DNA of 64,000 nucleotides from Lacibacter cauensis (GCF_007830055.1 NZ_VLLE01000002.1:383953-447952); one strand, 5' to 3'; counted from the stretch's first letter, positions 39,532 through 49,062 are shown. Translations and numbers: made by a program. Notes: generated by a model from the letters alone, not told the origin.

Positions 39532-39884
39532 TCTTTTACACACTGTAACGAAAGAGATCCGGCATTAACAGTTATGCGATAGCTGTAATTGCCGGATCTT
39601 AATTTTTCTTCTCCCACATAATCGATGGGTTGCAGCTTCAGCATTTGGTTGTTGAAATACACTTCCAGGTAGGCGTAGTTGTAAATAAACCTGTACTTTT
39701 TATAATCTGAGGACGAGCCAGGTGCAATTTGATGATACTGGTGTTTGCCACCGGGGCTGTTTACAAGAACAGAATCGAAAATGATATTGCTGTTATTGAA
39801 AATCCGTAATTGTGTATTTTCTGGAAGGAGTTTTGTACATCCAATGAGCAGGCAAATACAAGAGGATAAAATTGTTAATCGCAT
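39528..39884 (-). CDS. Small lipoprotein, unrecognised
   Basis: This 118-residue protein starts at the ATG at 39884. It has a lipobox signal (MRLTILSSCICLLIGCTKL, acylated Cys at 16) and a beta-rich body (LRIFNNSNIIFDSVLVNSPGGKHQYHQIAPGSSSDYKKYRFIYNYAYLEVYF...). It should be anchored in the outer membrane or face the periplasm. No family is recognised. Confidence 0.7.
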   Translation of the reverse strand: MRLTILSSCICLLIGCTKLLPENTQLRIFNNSNIIFDSVLVNSPGGKHQYHQIAPGSSSDYKKYRFIYNYAYLEVYFNNQMLKLQPIDYVGEEKLRSGNYSYRITVNAGSLSLQCVKD

Positions 39885-39964
39885 ATTTGTTTGACCAGCT
39901 ATAAAAGAGGAACGTTGCACTTATTTGTTTTTTCCCTATTTTGAACACCTCAAACTAAATTCTT

Positions 39965-41653
39965 ATGAGTCGTTTATTCCGCAAAAAGAAGATCAATACA
40001 ATTGTAGCAGAAGGGGGAGATGAAGTACATGGCGGAACAGGTTTGCATAGGGTGTTAAATGTGCGTGATCTTACATTCCTGGGTATTGCGGCGGTAATCG
40101 GAGCCGGTATCTTTTCTACGATCGGTTCGGCTGCATTTCATGGCGGACCAGGTGTTTCATTATTATTTGTAATCACAGCCATTACCTGTGGTTTCTCAGC
40201 TTTATGTTATGCAGAGTTTGCAAGCCGTGTGCCGGTAAGTGGTAGTGCTTATACGTATGCGTATGTAAGTTTTGGTGAGCTGGTTGCGTGGATCATTGGT
40301 TGGGCGTTGATTCTTGAATATGCCATTGGTAATATTGTGGTGGCAATTAGCTGGAGCAGTTACTTTAATAACCTGTTACAGGGTTTAAATATTCATTTAC
40401 CGTACTGGTTAACTACCAATCTTACCACAGCTAACGAAGCGGTTGCAGCGGTTAAAGCAGAACTGGCAAAGGGAGTTGCCATGACAACTGACATGCAATC
40501 CATCATCGATGGCTACAATGCAGCACCGGTGTTAGGCAGCAGTAAATTGTTTCTCAACCTGCCTGCGTTTCTCATCGTTGCTTTTATTACTGCACTGGCA
40601 TACATTGGTATGAAGGAAAGTAAAAAAAGCGCCAATGCCATGGTGATCTTTAAAATTGCTGTAATCATTTTCGTGATTATCATGGGCTTTTTTTATGTAA
40701 ACACCGATAACTGGAATCCGTTTATGCCAAATGGATTTACAGGCGTACTGCAAGGTGTAAGTGCGGTGTTTTATGCCTACATCGGTTTCGATGCCATTAG
40801 TACCACTGCAGAAGAGTGTAAAGATCCGCAGCGTGATTTGCCAAAAGGAATGATCAATGCCTTGGTGATCTGCACCATTCTGTACATACTCATTGCATTG
40901 GTTTTAACCGGTATGGTAAACTACAGCGAACTGAAAGTAGACGATCCTTTAGCGTATGTGTTCGATAAACTTGGATTGAAGTGGATTGGTTATATCATCA
41001 GCATTAGTGCGGTGGTTGCAACAACAAGTGTATTACTGGTGTTTCAACTGGGTCAGCCACGTATATGGATGACGATGAGCCGTGATGGTTTATTGCCCAA
41101 GCGTTTTTCAAAAGTTCATCCCAAGTATAAAACTCCCGCTTTTGCAACTATCATCACAGGTTTCCTTGTTGGTATACCGGCCATGTTTTTACCATCATCG
41201 ATCATGACAGACTTGACCAGCATTGGTACCTTGTTCGCTTTTGTACTGGTTTGTTTAGGTGTGCTGTTGTTACCAAAACTGCAGGCTGCAGGTACTCAGG
41301 GCAAATTCAAATTGCCGTACATAAACGGCCAGTTTATTTTACCGATTCTTGTTGCTGCATTTGTTTTCCTGTTTCGTGAGCGTGTTGCAGCATCTGTTAC
41401 CAACCTGTTTCACGAAAACCACCAGGAAGTATTGTTCCTCATCTTTATCATTATTGCAGTAGTTATTGCTGCGTTAACATTCATCCGTAAATATTCGCTT
41501 ATTCCGGTATTGGGTGCATTGAGTTGTTTGTACCTGATGATTGAAATTCCGGTAAACAGCTGGTTATGGTTTTTTGTGTGGATGGGAATTGGCTTAGTTA
41601 TTTACTTCTTTTATGGTTACCGTAAAAGTAAATTAGCAAACGAACAAGGTTAG
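39965..41653 (+). CDS. APC-superfamily cationic-type amino acid permease
   Basis: The 562-residue protein has about twelve to fourteen membrane helices. The first opens LGIAAVIGAGIFSTIGSAAFHGGPGVSL, the substrate-site GAGIF motif of APC permeases. AFYAYIGFDAISTTAEECKDPQRDLPKGMI marks helix 6 and the following loop, as in the CAT/YfnA type. It imports or exchanges amino acids. It is followed after 3 bases by mgsA on the same strand. Confidence 0.92.
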   Translation: MSRLFRKKKINTIVAEGGDEVHGGTGLHRVLNVRDLTFLGIAAVIGAGIFSTIGSAAFHGGPGVSLLFVITAITCGFSALCYAEFASRVPVSGSAYTYAYVSFGELVAWIIGWALILEYAIGNIVVAISWSSYFNNLLQGLNIHLPYWLTTNLTTANEAVAAVKAELAKGVAMTTDMQSIIDGYNAAPVLGSSKLFLNLPAFLIVAFITALAYIGMKESKKSANAMVIFKIAVIIFVIIMGFFYVNTDNWNPFMPNGFTGVLQGVSAVFYAYIGFDAISTTAEECKDPQRDLPKGMINALVICTILYILIALVLTGMVNYSELKVDDPLAYVFDKLGLKWIGYIISISAVVATTSVLLVFQLGQPRIWMTMSRDGLLPKRFSKVHPKYKTPAFATIITGFLVGIPAMFLPSSIMTDLTSIGTLFAFVLVCLGVLLLPKLQAAGTQGKFKLPYINGQFILPILVAAFVFLFRERVAASVTNLFHENHQEVLFLIFIIIAVVIAALTFIRKYSLIPVLGALSCLYLMIEIPVNSWLWFFVWMGIGLVIYFFYGYRKSKLANEQG

Positions 41654-41656
41654 TTT

Positions 41657-42109
41657 ATGTCAACAAGAAAAATGAAAGTCCGCAAACGCATTGCGTTGGT
41701 GGCGCACGATCATAAGAAAACAGATTTAATCGATTGGGCATATTTTAATCGTACTGCTTTATCGAAACACGAATTGTTTGCAACCGGTACAACCGGTAAA
41801 CTGCTTGAAGATAAACTTGACAGACCCGTTAATAAGTTTCTGAGCGGACCATTAGGTGGCGATCAGCAAATAGGTGCATTGATTGCAGAAGGTAAAATTG
41901 ATATTCTTATTTTCTTTTGGGATCCGATGGAAGCTCAACCACACGATCCCGATGTAAAGGCATTGCTGCGTTTAGCCGTAACCTGGAATATTCCTACTGC
42001 CTGCGATCGTGCCACAGCAGATTTTATTTTTACATCTCCGTTAATACTTGATGAGTATACGGTACAGTTGGAAGATTACAGTCAATACCTCAAGCGTAAA
42101 ATCAAATAA
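41657..42109 (+). CDS. mgsA: Methylglyoxal synthase
   Basis: The 150-residue protein has the MgsA signature: ALVAHDHKKTDLIDWA (13-28), ELFATGTTGKLLE (phosphate-binding, 39-51), SGPLGGDQQIGALIAEGKID with the catalytic Asp D69, and FFWDPMEAQPHDPDVKALLRLA. It converts dihydroxyacetone phosphate to methylglyoxal and phosphate, a bypass that relieves sugar-phosphate stress. It sits 3 bases after the permease gene, suggesting cotranscription. Confidence 0.96.
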   Translation: MSTRKMKVRKRIALVAHDHKKTDLIDWAYFNRTALSKHELFATGTTGKLLEDKLDRPVNKFLSGPLGGDQQIGALIAEGKIDILIFFWDPMEAQPHDPDVKALLRLAVTWNIPTACDRATADFIFTSPLILDEYTVQLEDYSQYLKRKIK

Positions 42110-42147
42110 AGGAACATCTGGTTTCTTTTCCCGGTGTACAACTTCAC

Positions 42148-42178
42148 TTGCAAAAGCGGAAAAAGCATTGTAACTTTT
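42148..42178 (+). promoter_or_regulatory. Candidate promoter of the DoxX gene
   Basis: TTG at 42148 and TAACTTTT at 42171 are separated by 20 bases, a near-consensus Bacteroidota promoter with one mismatch in the -7 box. It lies 34 bases before the ATG. Confidence 0.5.
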
Positions 42179-42211
42179 ACATAGCTTCTTTCACATCTAA
42201 ATATTGCCATT

Positions 42212-42679
42212 ATGAATTTTGTACAACGCATGGAAAAGTGGGGCGATGCCCACCATCCAACATGGATCGATTTCATAAGAATTATTCTTGGTGTTATTCT
42301 CACCGTAAAAGGAGTGCAATTCATTAACAACATGGAACCACTTACCGAACTGATTGCCAACAGCCAGTTTCTCGGTTCTTTGTCTGCCGGCTTGTTAGCA
42401 CATTATGTTGTTTTCGCACATCTCGTAGGCGGCTTATTGGTTGCCTTTGGTTTACTTACCCGTTTAGCCTGTCTTGTTCAAATACCTATTTTGCTCGGAG
42501 CAATCATTTTTGTGAATATATCGGGTGGAATATTGCAGCCACACTCCGAACTGTGGTTTTCTGTTCTGTTACTGATATTGCTGGTGTTTTTTGTTGTAGA
42601 AGGCAGCGGTAAGATCAGTATCGACGAATGGATGAGGACGCATCCTGATGAGCGGCCTCATAAACATAAGTGGGGTTGA
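42212..42679 (+). CDS. DoxX-like membrane protein
   Basis: The 155-residue protein has four membrane helices in DoxX style (FIRIILGVILTVKGVQFI, LSAGLLAHYVVFAHLVGGLLVAFGLLTRLACLVQIPILLGAIIFVN, WFSVLLLILLVFFVVEGSG) and an acidic/basic C-tail. DoxX-like proteins are small redox-associated membrane subunits of mostly unknown role. Confidence 0.82.
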   Translation: MNFVQRMEKWGDAHHPTWIDFIRIILGVILTVKGVQFINNMEPLTELIANSQFLGSLSAGLLAHYVVFAHLVGGLLVAFGLLTRLACLVQIPILLGAIIFVNISGGILQPHSELWFSVLLLILLVFFVVEGSGKISIDEWMRTHPDERPHKHKWG

Positions 42680-42726
42680 GGTTCCAGTGTGGTATGATTT
42701 CCCCGGCAATTTATTCTTTCAACTTG

Positions 42727-42760
42727 TTTGAACAGGATGTGTTAGCCGGGGTTATTTTTG
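42727..42760 (+). promoter_or_regulatory. Candidate promoter of the DUF2027-Smr gene
   Basis: TTTG (42727) and TATTTTTG (42753) are separated by 22 bases; the -7 box is a perfect TAnnTTTG. It ends 17 bases before ATG 42778, implying a very short leader and supporting that start. Confidence 0.6.
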
Positions 42761-42777
42761 CACTTTATTCGAAGTAT

Positions 42778-43800
42778 ATGAAATTTCAGATTGGCGATAA
42801 AGTACTCCTGCTCCATTCGAACGAAGAAGGCGAAGTGGTTGATATTATTAATAAGAAAATGGTGATGGTTGATGTGGATGGTGTGCAGTTTCCTGTGTAC
42901 ACCGACCAGGTAGACTTTCCATATTACAAACGCTTTACCGAAAAGAAAGCGGCACCTCCCAAACAAAAGAAATATGTGGATGATGTGAAGAAAGAAAAAA
43001 CAAACAGCATCAAAGGATACAATGTAGGGGAAGGGATATGGATTGCGTTTTTGCCTGTTTTTGATAAAGATATTTTCGACGATGATGTGGTGGAGTATTT
43101 CCGCATTTATCTTGTAAACAACAGCAACACAGCTTATACCTTTAATTATCATTTGCGTTTTACTGGTGAAAGTGAGTTCAATCTTAAAAACGAATTGCTT
43201 CCGTACAGCGATTTTTATGTTCATGATGTACCCTTTGAGCAGTTGAATGATGCCCCCCGTTTCGATTTTGAGTTTAGTCTTTCACAACCTGTAAAAGGTA
43301 AGGCAGAGTACTTCGAAGCATCGTTGAAATTAAAGGCCAAACAATTGTTTCAACGTATTGAAGAAATGCTGCAGAAACAGGAAGCAAGCTTCAGTTATTT
43401 GTTAATGGAAAACTATCCGGATGCTGTAGTAAAGGATAAGGTAGACTTGAGTAAACTCTCCAATGCCGGATTTAAGGTGTATGATGCCGGTAAAGCAAGG
43501 CAGCACATTCCTCCGGCCCGTACAGTGGTGGATCTGCATATTGAAAAGATTGTGAACGACTGGAAACACCTCAGCAATTTTGAAATACTTACAGCCCAGT
43601 TACGGGAGTTTGAAAAGTATTACGAGCTGGCAGTATTGCATATGCAGCCAACGCTCATCGTAATTCATGGTGTAGGTGAAGGCAGGTTGCGTGATGAGAT
43701 ACATGATATCCTTCGTTTAAAACGGGAGGTGAAATCGTTTGTAAACCAGTATCATCCTTTGTATGGCTATGGTGCCACTGAAATTTACTTTCAGTATTAA
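42778..43800 (+). CDS. DUF2027 protein with C-terminal Smr domain
   Basis: The 340-residue protein starts at ATG 42778 (MKFQIGDKVLLLHSNEEGEVVDI), an SH3-like N-terminal segment. The DUF2027 beta-rich core follows (about 90-215), and a C-terminal Smr domain carries TVVDLHIEKIV (about 243-253) and LIVIHGVGEGRLRDEIHDIL (about 296-315). Smr domains, as in MutS2, act as nucleases on branched DNA or on mRNA of stalled ribosomes. The DUF2027-Smr pairing is standard in Bacteroidota, and its cellular role is unproven. A promoter just upstream supports the start. Confidence 0.9.
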   Translation: MKFQIGDKVLLLHSNEEGEVVDIINKKMVMVDVDGVQFPVYTDQVDFPYYKRFTEKKAAPPKQKKYVDDVKKEKTNSIKGYNVGEGIWIAFLPVFDKDIFDDDVVEYFRIYLVNNSNTAYTFNYHLRFTGESEFNLKNELLPYSDFYVHDVPFEQLNDAPRFDFEFSLSQPVKGKAEYFEASLKLKAKQLFQRIEEMLQKQEASFSYLLMENYPDAVVKDKVDLSKLSNAGFKVYDAGKARQHIPPARTVVDLHIEKIVNDWKHLSNFEILTAQLREFEKYYELAVLHMQPTLIVIHGVGEGRLRDEIHDILRLKREVKSFVNQYHPLYGYGATEIYFQY

Positions 43801-43881
43801 AACAGCGGTAAATCGGGGCAGGAGCGTCTTAACAAGTGCAATCCGAAATTTTCAAGTATCATTGCAACTCAAATAAACAGC

Positions 43882-45171
43882 ATGTATCCTAATCTGTATT
43901 ATTTCTTTAAAGATGTGTTGGGCGTAGAGTGGGAGTGGGCCAGATTCTTAAACTCATTTGGTTTTTTTGTTGCACTTGCATTTATTATCGCTGCCATCGT
44001 TTTAACCAAAGGACTGCAGCGTAAAGAAAAGCAAGGGTACTTACAGCCTTTTGAAGAAAAGCGTGTATTTGGCAAACCTGCAACTGCCGGTGAGTTACTC
44101 ACCAATGCGTTGCTGGGCTTTGTAATGGGTTACAAAATAATTGGTGCGTTTATGGCCGCCGGTTCGGGTGTAGATCCGCAGGCGTACATCTTTTCATCGC
44201 AGGGTAGTTGGGGCGCCGGTATTTTCCTGGCACTTTTATTTGCAGGCTTAAAGTGGTATGAAAAAAATAAACAGAAGGCTGCTAAACCCGAAGAGCGAAA
44301 AGTACGTATCTGGCCGCACGAACGTGTAGGCGATATTACTGTAATGGCCGCCATTTTTGGATTTGCAGGCGCTAAAATTTTTCATAATCTCGAAAATTGG
44401 GATGAGTTTGTTGCAGACCCGATTGGTTCCTTGGTTTCTTTCAGCGGCTTAACTTTTTACGGAGGTCTCATTTGTGCAGCGATAGCCATCATTGTTTACG
44501 CTAAGCGAAAAGGGATGTCTATCCGCCATTTGGCCGATGCCATGGGGCCAACGTTAATGCTGGCTTATGCGCTGGGTCGTATCGGGTGTCAGGTAGCCGG
44601 CGATGGCGACTGGGGTGTACCCAATGCCGCATATGTATCCGATTCAACCGGGGCTGTTCGTTTGGCCAATGCCGGCGAATTTCAGCAGGCAGTAAATAGC
44701 AATACCGTTTACCTGCAGCAGGAGTTTGGTCGTGGTATGAAGCCGGAGAATGTACCTTATGCAACATTTAAAGCTCCTTCATTTTTACCTACATGGATGG
44801 TGGCTTATACTTATCCGCATAATGTAAACAGCATTGGGAATAAGCTGGCCGATTGTCCGGACGATAATCACTGCAGTTATTTGCCGTTGCCGGTGTTTCC
44901 AACACCATTTTATGAAACGGTTGCTTGTTTACTGTTGTTCGGGGTGTTGCTGTACTACCGCAGTCGTATTAAACTGGCGGGTGGCTTGTTTAGCCTATAC
45001 CTGGTGTTGAATGGGGGGGAGCGCTTTTTCGTAGAAAAGATCAGGGTGAATACAAAATACGAATCTCTTCCTTTTCAGCCTACACAGGCCGAGTTGATTT
45101 CGCTTGGCTTGGTAATACTTGGAATTGCACTCTATTTTGTGTCTAAGAAAAAAGCGGCTGAATCAAAATAA
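43882..45171 (+). CDS. lgt: Prolipoprotein diacylglyceryl transferase, long form
   Basis: The 429-residue protein has seven or more membrane helices. Lgt signature blocks are visible: LTFYGGLICAAIAIIVYAKRKG (near 190-215), MGPTLMLAYALGRIGCQVAGDGDWG (222-247, with the catalytic-site Arg of GRIG) and PTPFYETVACLLLFGVLLYYRSR. It transfers diacylglycerol to the lipobox Cys of prolipoproteins. It is about 140 residues longer than the E. coli enzyme because of a periplasmic insert (about 250-340). A strong terminator follows. Confidence 0.92.
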   Translation: MYPNLYYFFKDVLGVEWEWARFLNSFGFFVALAFIIAAIVLTKGLQRKEKQGYLQPFEEKRVFGKPATAGELLTNALLGFVMGYKIIGAFMAAGSGVDPQAYIFSSQGSWGAGIFLALLFAGLKWYEKNKQKAAKPEERKVRIWPHERVGDITVMAAIFGFAGAKIFHNLENWDEFVADPIGSLVSFSGLTFYGGLICAAIAIIVYAKRKGMSIRHLADAMGPTLMLAYALGRIGCQVAGDGDWGVPNAAYVSDSTGAVRLANAGEFQQAVNSNTVYLQQEFGRGMKPENVPYATFKAPSFLPTWMVAYTYPHNVNSIGNKLADCPDDNHCSYLPLPVFPTPFYETVACLLLFGVLLYYRSRIKLAGGLFSLYLVLNGGERFFVEKIRVNTKYESLPFQPTQAELISLGLVILGIALYFVSKKKAAESK

Positions 45172-45185
45172 ATTAAACGGTTTTT

Positions 45186-45222
45186 AACAACAAAGGCTTC
45201 CGAAAGGAAGCCTTTGTTGTTT
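45186..45222 (+). terminator. Terminator after lgt
   Basis: A perfect long stem, AACAACAAAGGCTTCC / GGAAGCCTTTGTTGTT, has a four-base loop and ends in T-rich sequence, 14 bases after the stop. Confidence 0.93.
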
Positions 45223-45462
45223 CCGGCCATCTCTAATAATTTCCGTTCCTACTTAAATAGTGCATCCATTGTAACATCTTGGAGGGCAATCCGTCACATC
45301 AATGTAATTATTTACCGAACATCAGGTTAAAACACCGTTAGCCATAAAACAATGTACTATGCAAAACATAGAACCTACTTTTGACATGTAATTTAAAACA
45401 ACAGGTACTGTTAACTGTTGAGCCTTATTATTATAAACCGAATCATCAAACCTATCATCATC

Positions 45463-47943
45463 ATGAAAAAGTTACTCGCTTTAACGGCGGCCGTTCTAAC
45501 CTTTACCTATTCCGGCTTTGCACAGTCCAGCTCACGCTTAAAAGGAGAGGTTAAGGACGAAAGCCAAAAGCCATTTTCAGGTATCACCGTTTCTCTTTTA
45601 CGTTCGAAAGACAGTTCGCTGGTAAAGGCAGCCATTACCGATAAAAGTGGTGGCTACCTTTTCGAAGCGGTGAAAAACGGCAGCTATTTGCTCGGCGTTA
45701 CTGCTGTAGGTTACCAAAAAATGTACAGCAATGTGGTAGATGTAAAAGAGGGAGCCGAGCTTTCAGTACCCGCATTCAGCTTAACACCACAGGCAAAAGG
45801 TTTACAGGAAGTAACAGTTACTGCCCGCAAACCATTGTTCGAACAGAAGCCTGATAAAATGCTGGTAAATGTTGAAGCCAGTCCATCAAATGCCGGTGCA
45901 AATGCATTGGAAATTCTGGAAAAGTCGCCCGGTGTTTCTGTAGATAAAGACGGTAACATCAGCCTTAAAGGCAAAGCGGGTGTACAGGTGTTTATTGATG
46001 GTAAGCCGGCTTATTTATCGGGTGCAGATCTTGCAAACTACCTCCGCAACTTACAGGGAACTCAATTGGATCAAATTGAGATCATGACAAACCCACCTGC
46101 AAAATACGATGCAGCAGGTAACAGCGGTATCATCAACATCAAAACAAAAAAGACTAAGCAGATGGGCTATAATATTTTAGCCACCGCCGGTTATTCGCAA
46201 GGTGTTTATGCTTCTAATAATCAGAACATCAATTTCAATTATCGTAAGAATAAAGTAAATCTTTTTGGTACGGTAAGCCGTAACGAACGCAACTCTTTTC
46301 AGCTGCTCTCAATTCAGCGAAAGTTTATTGAACAAAGCAGTAAAGAAGTAAAGTCGTTATTTGAGCAGGAGTCGCTGATGCGTAACCTGAATATCGGTAA
46401 CAATGGAAAGGTTGGTGCAGATGTGTATTTATCGAAGAAAACAACTATTGGAGCTACTGTAAATGGTTTTTACAACCTGGGTATGTTTACCAATAACAGT
46501 GATATTGATATTGCTGCACCCGATGGTACTTTAATGAATAAAGCCAATGGTTATTCAAAAAGCAGAAGTAACTGGCGCCATTTTGGTTCAAACATCAACT
46601 TCCGTCACCAGTTCGATTCAACCGGTAAGGAATTGACGGCAGATGTTGACTACTTACACTACAATGCAGCCAATACGCAAAACCTGATGAACCGTTATTT
46701 TGATGCAACGGGTACACCTACCATTACACCGGATAACCTGTTGGGTAATCTTCCGCAATTGATCAGCATCTACAGCGCAAAAACAGATTATCTGCATCCG
46801 TTAAAGAAAGGAGCAAAATTTGAAGCAGGTCTTAAAACAAGTTTTGTACGAACAGATAACAATGCAGTGTACGACACTTTAAGAAACGGATCAATGATTC
46901 TTGATTCTGCACGCAGTAATCACTTTGTTTATACAGAGAACATCAATGCTGCTTATGTCAACTACAGCAAAGAATTCAGTAAAAAGTTTAGTGTGCAGGT
47001 TGGTTTACGTTTGGAAAATACAACAGCAAAAGGGAACTCAAAGGGGCTGGCATACAGCAATACGTATAACAAATTTATGCGGTTCGATTCTACGTTTACC
47101 TTAAACTATACCCAGCTTTTCCCAACCGTATTTTTGCAGTACACTGTCAATGAAAAAAACAGTTTTACAGCGAACTACGGCCGTCGTATCCGTCGTCCGG
47201 ATTATGAAAACCTGAATCCGTTTGTTGAATTCCTCGATCGTTATACGTACGAGCAGGGTAATCCCAACTTACGTCCGCAGTTCAGTCATAACATCGAGTT
47301 ATCACATACATTCAATAATTTCTTAACAACAACATTGAATTATACAAAGACAAACAATATCATTCAACAGGTATTGGAGCAGAACGAGGCTAATAATGAA
47401 TCTTACATTAAACAGGCAAACATTGCCAATCAGCGCCAGTTTGGTATTGCAGTAAGTGCTTTCAAACAATTCAAAGGATTCAGCGGTAATATCTATGCTA
47501 ATGTGTTCAACAACGAGTTCAATGGTATAGTCAACAATACACAGGTAACAATGGGTGCCACCACGGCAATGTTCAATGGTTCGTTAGCATATAAATTCAA
47601 AAAAGGCTTAACTACAGAGGTAAGTGGTTTTTACAGAACTGCAGGTGTTGATGGTGTGTTCCGCATTGGAGGATTTGGAATGATGAACCTTGGTGCAAGT
47701 GTACCAGTGTTTAAAACAAAAGGTACCATCCGTTTAAATGTGCGTGATGTGCTCTGGAGCCAGCGCATTAAAGGCGAAAGCAAGTTCGGAAACATCGATG
47801 CACAGTTCCAGAACTATCGTGATTCACGTGTTGCAACCATCACCTTTACGTACCGCATTGCAAAAGGTAAAGTAAATGGCAATACCCGTCGAAAAAGCAG
47901 TGCTGCCGCCGATGAGCAAAACCGTGTTAAAGGAAGCGAGTAA
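45463..47943 (+). CDS. TonB-dependent receptor-like outer-membrane protein with CarboxypepD_reg domain
   Basis: The 826-residue protein starts at ATG 45463, which gives the signal peptide MKKLLALTAAVLTFTYSGFAQ. A carboxypeptidase-regulatory-like domain (about 25-105, SRLKGEVKDESQKPFSGITVSLLRS) is followed by a plug domain (about 110-235; MLVNVEASPSNAGANALEILEKSPGV, FIDGKPAYLSGADLANYLRN). A 22-strand-type barrel of the OMP_b-brl_3 class comes after, with YGRRIRRPDYENLNPFVEFLDRYTYEQGNPNLRPQ near 575-610. It probably imports or signals a ligand across the outer membrane. The 290-bp gap upstream holds the lgt terminator and no gene. It is monocistronic. Confidence 0.9.
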   Translation: MKKLLALTAAVLTFTYSGFAQSSSRLKGEVKDESQKPFSGITVSLLRSKDSSLVKAAITDKSGGYLFEAVKNGSYLLGVTAVGYQKMYSNVVDVKEGAELSVPAFSLTPQAKGLQEVTVTARKPLFEQKPDKMLVNVEASPSNAGANALEILEKSPGVSVDKDGNISLKGKAGVQVFIDGKPAYLSGADLANYLRNLQGTQLDQIEIMTNPPAKYDAAGNSGIINIKTKKTKQMGYNILATAGYSQGVYASNNQNINFNYRKNKVNLFGTVSRNERNSFQLLSIQRKFIEQSSKEVKSLFEQESLMRNLNIGNNGKVGADVYLSKKTTIGATVNGFYNLGMFTNNSDIDIAAPDGTLMNKANGYSKSRSNWRHFGSNINFRHQFDSTGKELTADVDYLHYNAANTQNLMNRYFDATGTPTITPDNLLGNLPQLISIYSAKTDYLHPLKKGAKFEAGLKTSFVRTDNNAVYDTLRNGSMILDSARSNHFVYTENINAAYVNYSKEFSKKFSVQVGLRLENTTAKGNSKGLAYSNTYNKFMRFDSTFTLNYTQLFPTVFLQYTVNEKNSFTANYGRRIRRPDYENLNPFVEFLDRYTYEQGNPNLRPQFSHNIELSHTFNNFLTTTLNYTKTNNIIQQVLEQNEANNESYIKQANIANQRQFGIAVSAFKQFKGFSGNIYANVFNNEFNGIVNNTQVTMGATTAMFNGSLAYKFKKGLTTEVSGFYRTAGVDGVFRIGGFGMMNLGASVPVFKTKGTIRLNVRDVLWSQRIKGESKFGNIDAQFQNYRDSRVATITFTYRIAKGKVNGNTRRKSSAAADEQNRVKGSE

Positions 47944-47978
47944 GTTTTTCCCTATATATTTTCTCATGTTGATTGACG

Positions 47979-48007
47979 ACCCCGGTTTCTACCGGGGTTT
48001 CCTTTTT
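47979..48007 (+). terminator. Terminator after the TonB-dependent receptor gene
   Basis: The stem ACCCCGGT / ACCGGGGT has a short loop and is followed by TTCCTTTTTT. Confidence 0.9.
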
Positions 48008-48034
48008 TCGGAAGAGCTTTTATTTTTCAATAGC

Positions 48035-48042
48035 TATTTTTG
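48035..48042 (+). promoter_or_regulatory. -7 element (TATTTTTG) upstream of yajQ
   Basis: A perfect TAnnTTTG lies 47 bases before ATG 48090 and downstream of the preceding terminator. The -33 element is not clear. Confidence 0.5.
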
Positions 48043-48089
48043 CATTCAAACACGTTGTATTTTGTACTTCTCATTTCAAACAATTTTAT

Positions 48090-48581
48090 ATGCCATCTTT
48101 TGATATTGTAAGTAAAGTTGATGCCCAGGCATTAGACAATGCTGTAAACGTTACTACCAAGGAAATTACCAATCGCTTCGATTTTAAAGGAAGTCATGTG
48201 CAGATAGACCTTGATAAAAAAGAGTTTAAGATTAAACTGGAAGTGGAAGATGAAATGAAGATGCGCCAGTTGATTGATGTACTCATCAACCGTGCTCATA
48301 AACAGGGTATAGCGCCTGAAGCGTTTGATCAGAGCAAAGAACCTTATCAAAGCGGTAAACTAGTAAAGCAGGAAGTATTGGTAAGAAACGGCTTGAAGCA
48401 GGAAGACGCCAAAAAGATCGTAAAACTGATAAAGGATAGTGGCTTAAAGGTACAGGCTTCTATTAACGACGATATTGTGCGGGTAACAGGTAAAAAAATC
48501 GATGATCTGCAGGAAGTTATACAGGCCTCAAAAGGTTGGGAGCTGGGCATACCTCTACAATATGAGAATATGCGTTCCTGA
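48090..48581 (+). CDS. yajQ: YajQ family nucleotide-binding protein
   Basis: The 163-residue protein (MPSFDIVSKVDAQALDNAVN) has the YajQ two-domain ferredoxin-like sequence: ITNRFDFKGSHVQIDL, then GIAPEAFDQS, NGLKQEDAKKIVKLIKDSGLKVQASINDDIVRVTGKKIDDLQEVI. YajQ proteins bind nucleotides; a Xanthomonas member binds cyclic di-GMP and partners a transcription factor. The role in Bacteroidota is unknown. The longer frame from 47973 runs through the upstream terminator, so ATG 48090 is used. Confidence 0.94.
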   Translation: MPSFDIVSKVDAQALDNAVNVTTKEITNRFDFKGSHVQIDLDKKEFKIKLEVEDEMKMRQLIDVLINRAHKQGIAPEAFDQSKEPYQSGKLVKQEVLVRNGLKQEDAKKIVKLIKDSGLKVQASINDDIVRVTGKKIDDLQEVIQASKGWELGIPLQYENMRS

Positions 48582-48619
48582 TTATGTAGGCTGAAATATA
48601 AGGTTGGAGCGAAGTATGC

Positions 48620-48760
48620 TTAAGCAGCTGCTTCCTGTTTTTGATCGAATGTGGTAGCAGTTGTTTTAGTTTTTTGGGCTTGCTTAGAGCGTTGCGAAAG
48701 CCATTGTACCGACAGAAATAAGAGCGTCATTGATCCGATTACCAGTAGGTGTGTAAACAT
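48620..48760 (-). CDS. 46-residue single-helix membrane micro-protein
   Basis: An open frame begins at the ATG at 48760. It encodes MFTHLLVIGSMTLLFLSVQW, then LSQRSKQAQKTKTTATTFDQ and KQEAAA, stopping at 48620. One N-terminal membrane helix (about 4-20) is followed by a polar basic tail. No overlapping gene competes, and composition is normal for the region. It resembles small membrane peptides that assist larger complexes, but no family is recognised. Confidence 0.5.
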   Translation of the reverse strand: MFTHLLVIGSMTLLFLSVQWLSQRSKQAQKTKTTATTFDQKQEAAA

Positions 48761-49011
48761 GCTGTAAGTTTTAATGTTTATAATCAGGATACTGGATAAT
48801 ACGTCTCGAACGCTTTAAAAGTAATAACAGTTAGTTCCTTTTTCAAGCAAATTCAAGTAATTCGAACGATTGATTTTATGTGGCCAGGCAATGCGGTGCA
48901 CAAAAATAAGGCTTTTTACTTACCGTAGAAGTTTGACTTTTGGATTGGAAAAGCGTTTAACGCTGCAAAAAATAAAGTTTTAGCTGTGGCGGAGGTTTTT
49001 CTTAAATTTCA
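48761..49011. other. Non-coding gap between the micro-protein and rpmE2
   Basis: Together with the rpmE2 promoter and leader this gap spans about 340 bases. I see no convincing gene, tRNA or strong hairpin in this part. The upstream regulatory region of the micro-protein gene must lie here. Confidence 0.4.
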
Positions 49012-49043
49012 TTTGGCGCTCACTAACAGAACCCTTACTTTTG
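49012..49043 (+). promoter_or_regulatory. Promoter of rpmE2
   Basis: TTTG (49012-49015) and TACTTTTG (49036-49043) are 20 bases apart, a full match to the Bacteroidota housekeeping promoter. The leader to ATG 49098 is about 48 bases. Confidence 0.75.
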
Positions 49044-49062
49044 CGCTTTCGTTTAAAAAAAT

